Source: Coturnix japonica (lineage: Eukaryota > Chordata > Aves > Galliformes > Phasianidae). Taken from it: 64,000 nucleotides of DNA. Made by a program: the position numbers and the translations under genes. The notes below the pieces were generated by a model. It was not told the origin of the DNA, made no database searches, and saw only the letters and a program-made list of their open reading frames with translations. Positions 34,901 through 45,769 of this stretch are shown piece after piece. The stretch lies in NCBI RefSeq assembly GCF_001577835.2, contig NC_029516.1, positions 50,590,186 to 50,654,185 on the forward strand, written 5' to 3'. Positions within the stretch are counted from its first letter, which is position 1. Each line of letters starts with the position of its first letter.

Positions 34901-36370
34901 AACAAGGAAGAAAAATCTGATGTATGAGAGCTACTCATAAAGCATTGTCTCTCATCTCATTATGTTGGCCCACACCATCAGAAGTGGATGATGGTAGTAT
35001 GGCAGTAGGGGCTGAACCTTCCCAATAGTATTCCATTACATACTGCTGTCACATTACAAACAGCAGCAGAGGAGCAGTCTAACATACTGATACCTGAATC
35101 GGAAGTGCACACAAAGCAAAACGCATGAAATTCAATTCCTGCATGTAAGGAAAAGAAATTGCAGCCATTGACATTCATCTACAGTTGCTGAATGTTTATG
35201 GAGACCAAAGTCTAGATGAGTACACAATGAGATGGTGAGATTCAGCACTAGCAAAACAACACTGCACCTCCTCTGCTGGAACAGATTTATATAAGCTCAG
35301 CATGCAGGCTGTTCATCACAAGTGAAAATGCACAGCTAATGGTAGTAGCGACGTTGAAAAACAGTCTATTGTAGCTGAGAAATCTCCTCTATCAATTAGT
35401 GTTATTGTGCTCTTTGTTTCTGTTGTACTTTCCAGGAAAGTAAGTAGGAGGCATTTCTTCCGGAGCAAGCTATGTAGAATAAGCAGTGCTCATAAAAAAG
35501 TTCTTGTGTTCATAAAAAGTGCAATCCTCTATCTCTTAAGTCAGCAGTCCATGATGGAAAATGAATCCTCCACTCTGAATCCATTTTCTCAGCCTGTCTA
35601 TCTCCTTCACGCTGTTCCATTTCTTTCAAAGAGGTGATTTCCAGCTTTTTCTCTTGTTTAGGTCTTTGACTTTGAATTGACTAAAGAAGAGATGGCAACT
35701 CTTCTCAGCTTTAACAGGAACTGGAGGATCTGTCAAATGATCCAGTAAGTGACATCAACTTGTTACTTTCAAGTCTTACCTTTTGAATTACCTCTACAGA
35801 GAAGTTTCTGCCAGAGCTACTAGGCAGCATGAAAATCAATTTATTGTGAAAATTTACTAATTCAAACAATAAAAGGTATGTCCCAAAAATATTTTTTCAT
35901 CAGATAGATAAATATGTTCATTTTGAAAATAATGGAAAAAAACAAAAATTTCAGGTTCCAGGAAATTTCTCTGACATTAACTACAAAAGATGGATTCTGA
36001 GAAATTACTTTGCCTTCCTCCACATTAGAGAAATGAGAATGCATATCTTCACAAGTTCTTCTGGCAATTATACAATTTAGATCATAGAGTAATAGAATCA
36101 TAGACTCATAGAATGGCTTAAGTTGGAAGAGACCTTAAAAATCACCTTGTTCCAAGTTCCTCACCATTGGCTGGGATGCCAACCACTACATCAGGTTGCC
36201 CAGGGTCCCTTAAAATCCATCCCCCCATGGCAGATCCTCCATGCACCAACAAACAGTATGCCTATAGTACACAGATGATTTACAGCCATTAAAAAAACTT
36301 TCATCTTTTTGAATTCTTTGGGTGCAAAATGCACAAGTGAGTACCCCTTTCCGCACGCAGAATTTCACTC
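31964..36370 (+). CDS. AKR1B: A3: AKR1B-type reductase, part of exon 3 to exon 10, frame-broken
   Basis: A third A-type copy, starting within exon 3 after a single N. Intact exons: the end of exon 3 (31964-32034, [16 protein letters not shown] with catalytic His), exon 4 (32575-32652) and exon 9 (35662-35744, NWRICQM with the Cys298 equivalent). Exons 5 (33283-33398, 116 of 123 bp), 6 (33820-33917, 98 of 107), 7 (34064-34137, 74 of 82), 8 (about 34603-34678, 76 of 84) and 10 (about 36319-36370) have many single-base losses, which also occur in the introns around them. This pattern of uniform deletions in clusters (33.2-34.7 and 36.3-36.8 kb) suits sequencing error better than decay, but a pseudogene is not excluded. 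Exon 4 differs from that of A2, so A3 is a separate paralog. Confidence 0.75.
36085..36243 (-). mobile_element. CR1 LINE 3' fragment in A3 intron 9
   Basis: Reverse-oriented CR1 tail at the same intron position as in A1 and sharing CACCATTGGCTGG and CCAACCACTACATCAGGTTG, so it is one ancestral insertion. Confidence 0.9.
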
Positions 36371-36754
36371 TGATCTAGCTATGTTGTGTAATCCCTGACT
36401 TTCTCTGAAGCCCTGGTGTTCATGTGCCTCTCGGTGCGTGAGTTTGAGGCTAGTGTGTACTCCCAGCGTTCGTAATTTGCTATCCTGAGCTGTTGCTGCT
36501 AAGTGAAGTCAAAGGAGACAATTTATTCCATTGATTTTGTCAGAGTTACTTTTGAAGATTGAAGGAGTAATTGTCCAATGGATAAAACAGTGGGGTGTAA
36601 TTTTTCCTGGTTATCAGAAGGGAGGAGGATTCTGAAGTTCTGCACAGAACTGCTCTGGCAGAAATGAGGATCTGAATGCATGAACCACTATTCAGTGCAG
36701 GTGCCTCAGTCTGCATCACGCACAAACCAAGGTGAGGTACCCACACAAATGAAA

Positions 36755-37010
36755 CACACTAACAACCAAGAGAGCCACTAATAGTGACCCCAGTGCATAG
36801 TTTTCATGGAGAATTACTAAGATTATAAAATCAGAATAGAGTTGCTTGAGGATGTGGAAAGAGGTAGAACGAAGTGGACACTACATGTACTCCAAATGCC
36901 ATTCTGTGGAGAATTCTGGGTACAAGCCAGATTGGAAAACTTCTTTATGCTCTCACCTTGCTAAATCCCTGTTTGCAAAAATAGGAATACTCAGTGAAAC
37001 ACTCTTCATT
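36755..37010 (+). pseudogene. psi4: B-type AKR1B intron 5 relic
   Basis: Similar to the intron 5 remnants of psi1 and psi2 and to gene B intron 5 around 41030-41210. Landmarks are GAGTTGCTTGAGGATGTGGA, an ATTCTGGGTACAAGCCAGA-like string and CTCACCTTGCTAAA. No exon remains. It lies after A3 just as psi2 lies after A1, which supports a repeated gene-plus-relic unit. Confidence 0.65.
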
Positions 37011-37014
37011 CTTT

Positions 37015-37330
37015 TGTTTTTTATGAAAAGGGGAGAGAAGAAAGATCTTCACCTTCTCAACATTATAAACTCTTCAGAACATAAAATGCAATTCAATCTG
37101 CTAAGAGATTGGTGAGGAAATTCCATAGCAGCGATGGTGTCACACACAGCTTTAATTCTGCACCCATGAGTACAAACATTAAAATACACCCTTCATTCCA
37201 TCATCTGGGTTCTGAGCAACTTTTGTGCAAAAGGAAGCATTACTCTGTTCTACCACTTAAATGACATCTACATCATGTTGCTAAAGCTCACCTCTTGTCA
37301 TCACTATTCCCATCCCTTCTGCGCTGTGAC
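37015..37330 (+). repeat. U4: duplicated upstream block, truncated
   Basis: Fourth U copy, closest to U1 at about 8115-8400 (shared ATTCAATCTGCTAAGAGAT and AAATGACATCTACATCATGT). It stops before the A-type promoter, and the gene B promoter follows instead. This is the right-hand edge of the tandem array. Confidence 0.75.
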
Positions 37331-37779
37331 TAAAAACTCATCATCTTTTCTACCTTCAGTTACACAAAGCAAAAAGGATCTGTCTGTGTCCTATGGGAGA
37401 AGCACCCAGAGTAAAGCGCACCGATGGATTCCTTGAATAAATTCTCCAAATACAAGGAAGTAGTGAAGTCTCCAAAGCTGCCTTATACCACTGTGGAGCA
37501 CTTTCCAGATCCTGCTGATAAATCAAGAATTTTTAAACTGCACCGTGACCTCTCCACCAGAAAGACATCTCTTTTTTTTCCCAACTCTTCCAAGTTAGTT
37601 GCCAATGTGGAATTACAGGCCCTGAAAACAGGGACAGCGTGATCACTGCGACACCCAGAAACACTGTTTTCCTGCAGCTTTATAAACACACTATAAAATA
37701 AAATCGTCTCCCAGCATCCAAAACAAGCTTTTTTTAACTCTGTTTTCCTTAACCCCACCTGAGCACCAGTCCCTCCCCC

Positions 37780-37966
37780 TAGACGCAAGCTGAACAGAGG
37801 CACGACCCCGCAACATGGGTCGCACACGGCCCAACCCACCCGCACACAGCGGTTCCGCACAGGAAGGCGGAGCTCCCCACTCCGGGATTAGGCGGCAGAA
37901 GGCAGCGCCCACAGCGGGGCCGGGCTTAAAGGGCCTCGGCGAGAGACAGGAGGCTTCGCGTCGAGC
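37780..37966 (+). promoter_or_regulatory. Gene B promoter (CpG-rich, TTAAA box)
   Basis: A CpG-rich region continues into intron 1. CTTAAAGGGC at 37925-37934 gives a TATA-like TTAAA 37 bp before the ATG, the same element and spacing class as gene C. Upstream sequence at about 37670-37800 is alignable with the gene C flank at about 48705-48850, so the two promoters are paralogous. Confidence 0.65.
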
Positions 37967-40900
37967 ATGGCGACCTGCGTGCGGCTGGGAACCGCGGCTA
38001 GGATCCCTATGGTGGGGTTGGGCACCTGGAAGGTAATGGAGCTCCCGCGGCTTGTAGCGCCCGGAGGAGGTGGCCCGGCAGCCGGCAGTGGCGGGTCTGT
38101 GTCTCCCGCTCTGGGTACGGGTGGCTGAGCTGCCGAGCTGAAGCCCTCCTCCTGGCCGGCAGCTGCTGCGGCCTTTGGGCAGTAGCGTGGGGAAGGGCCT
38201 CGGTCTGGTTCTGCGGGGCCAATGCTGGACGAAGCTGGGACCCACACGGGAGCAGCAGGTGGATGGCTGGAGGCTGGCTCTAGCCCTGGTGCCTCTACAT
38301 GCCGTTTGCGCAGGCTTCAATAAAGTGTTTTGGAAGAACTCTGAAATGTCTTTCTTTCAGTGTTTCTCTGTCTAACTCAGAAGCAGCATGCAGGGGTCCC
38401 AAGCCATAATGTGTTGTATCCTTATCTTGTCCAGGCTCCACCGGGTAAGGTAGAATCTGCAGTGATGGCTGCAATCGATGCTGGATACCGTCACTTTGAC
38501 TGTGCCTATGTGTACCAGAACGAGAAGGAGGTCGGGGATGGGATCCAGCAGAAAATCAAGGAAGGTGTTGTGAAGCGAGAGGACCTCTTCATTGTCAGTA
38601 AGGTAAACAGCTGATGGCCCTATTTGCTGACAATTTTCTTCCCCAGTCAGCCAGATAACACTGAAAGCTGATTTTATTCCCCTGGAAGTTCAATAACACC
38701 TTGAGCACTGCAGTTCTTCTGTGCTCTGGCAGTATTCTGAAGAGAAGCAGAAGTACTGGAAGGTGGGGAGGGAACATGGCCTTGCACCTCATATCCCTGC
38801 TGGGGTAGAAGAAAGAAGAGAAACATCGAGGGATGTAGAAATCAGTGATGCAGAGCTCTGAGATAACTAACTTGTGGCCATGAGTTGGTGCAGAAGCACT
38901 AGTGGTGTGGTTACTGCACTTTGTTGATGCCAAAAGGAGAGCTGTAACCCAGGAGGTCATGGTGTGCCTTGTCTTTTTATCTCCAGCTGTGGTGCACGTT
39001 CTTTGAAAAGCCTCTGGTGAAAGGAGCCTGCCAGAAGACACTTGCCAGCCTGAAACTGGATTACCTGGATCTCTACCTCATGCACTGGCCTTTTGGGTTC
39101 AAGGTATGGTAATGGGGATGCACGTGTTTTTTGAAGTGCTTTTGAAGACTTATATGGCTTTACAGCCCAATAATTGCTAGTGCTGAGAAAAAACCCTTGA
39201 TCTTTATCCTTGAGAATGCTACTTACATACCCTTTTTATCAGAGGCTGTGACAGACACAAAACTGGAGGCAGATGTCTCAGCTGCAGGCACAGGCTGGGC
39301 TCTTTCCCCTCCCTTTTACAAATCCAAAACGTGCTTCTCTGAAAATCATGTTTTGTGGATTGCAGGCTACGTTTTGCTGCCTGACAGGTTATTTTCTCTG
39401 CGTGTTACAGAATGTTTTTGTTTTCCATTTCTGCTTTTAATCACTGAGTCCTTAGTTCAGTTCAGTATAGTATGAGGTAACCTTTGCTGTAGGAGCCTTC
39501 CTGCTGTTCCACAAACCCTGTGTTGCAAAAGATGAGGCTTCTATGAAGCTCAAGCCTTTCAGACTGACGTCCGAGTTTGATGTTTCTAGTCTTACCTTAT
39601 TTTCCTGCTTCATTGTGAGTGGTTTCCATCCTACCTTTTGCTTCTGACTTGCTTAACTTCATGTTCTATTTTAGCTTTGTTAACAAAGCCATAAAAATGA
39701 GTTTGCTGCTGCAAGGAGACATTTTCAGTTGTTAGACACAGTTCTGTCTTGCTGTCTTTACACAGCTTGCACTCAAAGGCTCTTCTAACTTCCCTGGCAC
39801 GATAACAGCATTCTTGAGCTCTGCCATGGAAGAACTGCCACAGTACATAATAGCTCTTTTCAGCAGATTTGGTTTAGTATTGGCCAAAGTTATGCATCAC
39901 CATTATTGAAAGCGAAGTCCCGTGATGCACTTCTGGGGGTTTAGTCCATTTTTCACTGCTGAAAAAGAGCACCACGTGAAGTGATACGTATGAATTTCTT
40001 ACCTCAGTCTGGATCTGAGTGGTTTCTTTTCCCATAGGTGTTTAAGTGAGTCGTCGCTTTGAGGTGCCCAGCAGAAATATCTGCCTTGATTGGCCAAAAA
40101 TACTTCCAGTTCTTCATTCAATGCAGGAAGAAATGACTGTAGAAAGAACTAGAAGTTTAAGCTGTCTTAGTCCTGAGCTGTCGCTGTCTTAGACAAACTT
40201 CTCAAGAGACTTTTAAAGCATTTTCTTTCTTGCTGACAGGCAGGAGAGGACCTGTTTCCTACAGATGACAAAGGCATGTCTATACCCAGCAATGCTGATA
40301 TTCTGCAAACGTGGGAGGTAAGTGTAGCCACAGTGACAGAATCGTGTCTTCTGTCCTGAGCAGTGATATTTCAGTAGTCACAGTGTGCTTCCCACATGGA
40401 TGCAGATTTCATTAAAAAGAATTTACAGAAGTAAATTCAGATTACTTCCAGGGGAGCTGCAGAGCAGTCTGAGGTTGAAATAATTCTTTGCTTGACCATG
40501 ACAATTGTACTTTTCTTGTGCAATTCTTGAACTACTCAAGTACAGGTAATTTGCAAAGATAAAAACAGGTTATAATCTCGCCATCATCATAGAGCATAGC
40601 TCTCTACTACTATATAATAGTATATTATAGATGATCTACTTTTCCTTGTGTAATTCAGCATGAATTTCTCAGTTGTAACAAAGATTTTTGGGCTTGGTTG
40701 GAGGACAGTGGAAGACAGTGTGAAAATTACCAGTACCCACTTCCCGCTGAGAGTTAAGTTGGACAAGCCTACCAGTTATTTCTCCCTTCTTGTGGGAAAC
40801 AAAAAACATTAGGAAGAGTGTGTTCAGGCCATGTCTTGCATAATGGATAGTAACTTTGCTGCTCTCTCTGTTAGGCCATGGAAGAGCTGGTGGATGCTGG

Positions 40901-43679
40901 CTTGGTAAAAGCCATTGGAATCTCCAACTTCAACCATGAGCAGACTGAAAGACTCTTGAATAAGCCAGGACTGAAACACAAGCCTGTAAACAACCAGGTA
41001 AGCTGCTAATAGTGAATAGTTTTCAGGGATTACGAAGCTCTAATAACAGTTGCATGAGAATATGGAAGAAGGGAAAATAAAGTGGACTCTCACAGTATGT
41101 ACTTCAGATCCCACTCTGTGATTCGGGGTACTGAAAGGACTAAGAAACTTTCTCACCTTGCTGTGGCGCTGTTTACGGATAGAGGAATTATTTCCTTGTG
41201 AAACATTCTTTCTGGATGATAAAGAACACAGATGTGAGCTGTGATTGTGTAATCAGGAGTTTTTATGAAACTTCTCAGAACAAAATCCAAAATGCATGTA
41301 AGGACTCAGTGTAAGAATTAGTGCCCTACAGAATTATGGGTTCGTATTACCCCACCGCCCACCTGCAGGCAAAGATGAAGGAAGTCTGTAATTAGGAAAC
41401 TTAAGATTGGGGGGGGGGGAGAAAATCTCTGGAGCATTACAGTAGTTCTGCAACTACCTGTCTGCTCCTGTGTTGGCAGATTGAGTGTCACCCATACCTT
41501 TCCCAGGAGAAGCTTATCAACTATTGTCAATCCAAAGGGATCACTGTGACAGCATATTGTCCCCTTGGACGGCCTGAAAGGTAATTTATAAACAGGTTAG
41601 CGTGGCTTAAGTTCAAAACTTTCAGACTTTCTGAAGGAGAAATTGTGCAGTTGTGAGTATATACAATAGTTAATTACTCCTTCTAGGTAGAAACCTTTTA
41701 GAATGACTCTTTGCCATTTCTTCTTTCTCTCTATAGAGCCACACCAGAGGAGCCTGCCATTTTGGATAACCCCAAGATTAAAGAGATTGCAGCAAAGCAC
41801 AACAAGACCCCGGCACAGGTAGGTGGGCACCAGAAAATAACATCCATTAAGGAAAATATACAGGGTATATACCCTCTTTCAGGTCTATATGTTCCCAGTG
41901 AACTGTAGCAGTTCTCTGTGGTGTTAACAAGCAATATTCTAGCCTGCATATGCTGAAAGAAAATCTTTGGCCCTCAGTGAAGATTCTTAAGTCATCTTCA
42001 GTTACCATGCCCCCTCTCAGGCCCTGTCGCAGAGAATGAAAGCCTGCATAAATTACTGAATGTCTAGATGGTAAGAAAAAGAACTCAATCTCAGAACTGG
42101 ATGGGAGAGGTGAAAGGAGACTTCCCATGAGGGGCTCTGTCACTTCCCCCTTTGCTCTTCAGGAAGCACTATCTACACCACAAGGATAGGAATGATTTGA
42201 AGCTCATCTCTATGTGAGTGCCTGTATCTCAGGCAAAAACAGCTGGTGAACACACAGCTTCTGTGGCAAAATCACTTGTCCTCTTTTCCAATGGTCTCTT
42301 TTCCTGCAGGTTCTCCTTCGCTTCCAGATCCAGAGAAATGTGATTGTGATCCCCAAGTCTGTCACACCACAACGCATTGTAGAAAACTTCAAGGTGAGTG
42401 ATTACAAGTGACCCTTCCACTGCAGAGCAAGCGAGAATCCTTTCTTAGCCTTCCTGAGTCCTCCTCCTTTTCTATCTGCATATTCTCCTATACTGAGTGT
42501 TAAGTGAAGGCTAAAGTGAAAACTACAACTGCAGAAGAGAGGTTGACAGAGGTCTGGGAAACAGTGTCCTGATAACAATATTGGTTATCTTTACATTGAC
42601 TCCTATTCTGCAGAAAGTAGGTTAATTGGCCTGGAGGGCTTGCTTGGAGAGTAGCATGCCAGAGAAGCTTATATAGTGTAAGAAATGCTATGAAACCTGA
42701 TGTCAGTTAAGTGTATTCCTCTAACCAGCTAAGTTGCTGGTATTTTCCTGATGTTGGACATCAGGATTTTAGAAGAAACATAAATATACTGGAATATTGA
42801 AGTCTTCTAGGTCTTTTTTTGGAACTGAAAAGAAATGCATCTTCAACAAATGCAAAACGCACCTAAATGCGTATGAAGCTTCTTGCAACAGCAAATATAT
42901 GTATCTGCAGCTTTGGGGTTTTTTGCTTTGGTTGGGTTTTTTGTTGTTGTTGTTTAATTCTTTCTGTCATGGGCATCCAAAACAGGCTTTTCCTTCCACT
43001 CCCATCCCATGAAGCCATTTGTAAATAACATCCCTTCCCTTGTGGACTTGCTCTTTACTTTTGTGAGCTTTGCTGTCAGTCTGATTTGTTCAGTGAGGTG
43101 ATTTCCAGCTATTTTTTCCTTGTTAGGTGTTTGACTTTGAACTGACTAAAGAAGAGATGGCAGCTATTCTCAGCTTAAACAGAAACTGGAGAATTTGTGA
43201 AATGGTCACGTAAGTGACAGCTTTTTTTCCCTCAAATTCTTAATTTTTCAGTGCTTCTTACAAGTACCTGTGAGTTCCTAATATAGGAAGGTTCTAGTTA
43301 GTAATTTTAGTTGGAGAAGTGAAGCAATTAGCAAGTTTTAAACTCAAGATTTCTTTTTCTTGTTGAGATTATAGTAAACTGATTTCAGCTTCTATAGAGC
43401 TGGCTAGTAGCAGAGTGAGCTGCCACTTGCAAATGTGCTCCATGGAAACATATACTCAGACAGCTTTAGTTTAAAGGTCAGAAACTGCTGTCTTGTGTGC
43501 AGATGGTTACAGACTAGTAAAAATAGGAGTCTCTTGAATTAGTTCTGTAGTTGAATAATCTGTTATCCATCCACTATACTTCTGTATAGCATTTATTTTA
43601 CCTGTGGATTAATTGTTCATCTTTGTCCTCCTTCAGGTGCAGAAACCACAAGGAGTATCCTTTCAATGCTGAATACTGA
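37967..43679 (+). CDS. AKR1B: Gene B: complete AKR1B aldo-keto reductase (314 aa)
   Basis: Cytosolic NADPH-dependent reductase of aldehydes and ketones. Ten exons, all with AG/GT borders: 37967-38032, 38435-38602, 38987-39103, 40240-40317, 40875-40997, 41480-41580, 41737-41818, 42310-42393, 43127-43209, 43637-43679. The tetrad is complete: Asp44 and Tyr49 in [14 protein letters not shown], Lys78 (VSK) and His111 (LMHWP). Signature 2 ([18 protein letters not shown]) and signature 3 ([14 protein letters not shown]) are present. Exon 6 is 6 bp shorter than in gene C. The cofactor-belt loop reads [15 protein letters not shown] rather than [17 protein letters not shown], losing two residues, Trp220 and the usual Ser211. 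Cys297 (aldose reductase Cys298) and a second Cys302 are kept. The start is the conserved family ATG. Closest relatives cannot be resolved here. Psi1, psi2 and psi4 derive from this gene type. Confidence 0.97.
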
Positions 43680-44204
43680 AAATAGCTTTATCCTGTCTTC
43701 CTGCCGGCCTGTAGGGTCTAACGAGTTTCTCCCACTACCTACAGTGATCCACTATGTACCTTGTACACTGTATCTATCCTGACAGCAGAGGTGTTCTTTA
43801 CTAGAACAAAATAGTAAAGTTGCTCTGAAGAACAAAATGCAGGCTATAATTAGTTGTAGTAATTCTTTACTCATTAGATACTTGGTTTTTGCTGGCTGAG
43901 ATGGCAAACCAGCACATTAAGAATTAACTAGCAACTGATTTATATTCTTTTATTTTTAATTTTCTGTTTAATGTCAACATTACTTAAGACTGCAGGGTAA
44001 TGATATCTGAGTGCAGAATTTGCCATGAAAGAATGAGCTATGTGATCACTGTGTGGAGATGAAAGACAATTATCCACTTCTAGAACACAACCTAAAGTTT
44101 TTTCTTGAAATGAAGACTATCTGACCCACACGCATAGTGGCTTTATTGCAGTTGTATTCTTTACCAACTGAAACTGAACTGTGACTTGTTTGTATTCTCT
44201 CAAA

Positions 44205-44210
44205 AATAAA
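44205..44210 (+). other. Poly(A) signal of gene B
   Basis: AATAAA about 530 bp after the stop, followed within 25 bp by a TG-rich region. Confidence 0.7.
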
Positions 44211-44229
44211 GAAGTTGGACTACTAATGG

Positions 44230-45086
44230 CTTAGAAGCTCTTGTCTAATGTGGAAAAACTTGTAAACCAATGTTGTTGTGTTAAAAATATCATCTGAAAC
44301 TATTGTGCATTTTAAACTATGTCATGGGACTACTAAGATTTTATCTTGATCAATAACTTAATACCTAAGTACAGTACACTTTAGTTGATGGAACAAGGCA
44401 GATGGTGGCAGCAGCATGTGGCATACCTTAGTATGGGTTATGTATTAAGAAGCACCAGGAGATCATAACTGGAAGCTGATAGAAGGCTGAATGGTGCTAT
44501 TACTGCAAAGTGATTTAACTAGCAGCCTGTGCTGGCATTTGGCTATGATTAACAGAGATTGTATAGAGAGGGGAAGCAGTGTTACTGAACACTCAATAGC
44601 AGTTCCACTTCAAAGTTCTGATACTGGGCTGCTGCCCAAAGTCTGACACTCAACCAAAATAAGTGTCATGTTCCCTTTATGCTACGACAGCACAGTAACT
44701 GAGATAGGTCTGATTTTAACTAGCTTTGTGTGTGAGTAAAGCTTTCCCTGGAGAAGTCTTTCCCTGATGGAGGAGGATGCAGAAAAGGAGGGTGCGTCAC
44801 TAAGCAGTATTAAGAGAGCTAGTAGGTATTGTAACAGCATGGTATTTCAATGATCTGTGGTTGTAGTATGCCTTGGGTTAATGGATTAAGGGCATACTGA
44901 GTATTACTTAAAAGCATTAGAATTACCTTTTGTTCCTATGGGGTTTATCTTTAATTTATTTAAAATTTTCCATATCTGAAAAACCACACTCCTCATACTT
45001 GTTCTTTCCAGAGCTATCTGCGTGTCATGGCCATTAGCTCCCCTGGGATAATTCCCATCGAGAAAACCACATTGTGCTTTTCCCTA
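44230..45086. other. Spacer after gene B, no feature recognised
   Basis: AT-rich non-coding DNA between the gene B poly(A) signal and the psi3 relic. Confidence 0.5.
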
Positions 45087-45105
45087 CAGCCACTGGAGGG
45101 CAGCC
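45087..45105 (+). promoter_or_regulatory. Candidate CTCF site 1
   Basis: CAGCCACTGGAGGGCAGCC fits the CTCF core consensus (YGRCCASYAGRKGGCRSYV) with two mismatches. It lies 45 bp before the psi3 exon 8 relic and has the same orientation as site 2. Confidence 0.35.
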
Positions 45106-45149
45106 ATCCCTCAGAAGAGACCTGTGGTAAGAAACTCGGTGTTTTGCCC

Positions 45150-45530
45150 GTTCTCCTTATCTTCCAGGTCAAGAGAAATATGACTGCGATCCCAAAGTCT
45201 GTCATGCCACAGCACATTGTGGAGAACTCTGAGGTGAGTGATTACAAATGACCTGGCATCCTGCAAGCAGGGATCCTCTCTCAGGCTTCCCAGACTCTCA
45301 GGGGAAAAGGAATGGCAGCTCCTCTAAGTATCGTATACAGTTTGATACTGAAAAATTATTTTGATAGATGATGTTACTTCCTTTGTTTCCAGGGCGAAAA
45401 CTCACCGAATAGTACAGGAAACTGAAGAGTCTTATCACGTCTTTACCTGGAGCTTGGTCTAATATTCTTCCTATCAGTTTGTTTAGCTTTCTTACTGCAT
45501 CTGTCCTCCTGCTACAAATGAAATGACAGG
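45150..45530 (+). pseudogene. psi3: orphan A-type AKR1B exons 8 and 10 with 3'UTR
   Basis: Exon 8 (45150-45233) is the full 84 bp and open (VLLIFQVKRNM then TAIPKSVMPQHIVENSE). The conserved Arg of VLIRF is Ile here, and the acceptor AG is lost while the donor GTGAGT is kept. The post-donor sequence GTGAGTGATTACAAATGACC matches gene B. An exon 10 remnant begins at 45393 after an intact TTTCCAG acceptor. The 3'UTR string GCTTTCTTACTGCATCTG at about 45487-45504 is the A-type one. Exon 9 is missing. It cannot make a reductase. Confidence 0.8.
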
Positions 45531-45670
45531 ATATATGCTCAGGGATTGTCTGTTGCTGTTATTCCTTGAGTGATTTTCTTGAAAGAAGGACGTGATATTT
45601 GTTAGAAAAACAAATTGTGACCTGCATATGGAATTACTAAAGCAGCTCCGTGTGGAGCGCGTTCCCGCCG

Positions 45671-45689
45671 CGGGCAGCAGAGGGCGGCC
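45671..45689 (+). promoter_or_regulatory. Candidate CTCF site 2 in a small GC-rich patch
   Basis: CGGGCAGCAGAGGGCGGCC fits the CTCF core consensus with one mismatch. It sits in an isolated CpG-rich patch (about 45650-45770) between genes B and C that has no associated gene. An insulator role is an inference from the motif alone. Confidence 0.5.
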
Positions 45690-45769
45690 GTACCTCACAG
45701 GAGCCGCCCCCGCCTGCCCCACTCCCGCCGCCTCTTCGGCCTCGGAGCACGGCGTCCATGCAACTGTCG

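Noticed and set aside
37691-38320. 209-aa minus-strand open frame opposite gene B exon 1
   Set aside because: It is the antisense of the CpG-rich gene B promoter and exon 1. Its length comes from GC content, and no domain is seen.
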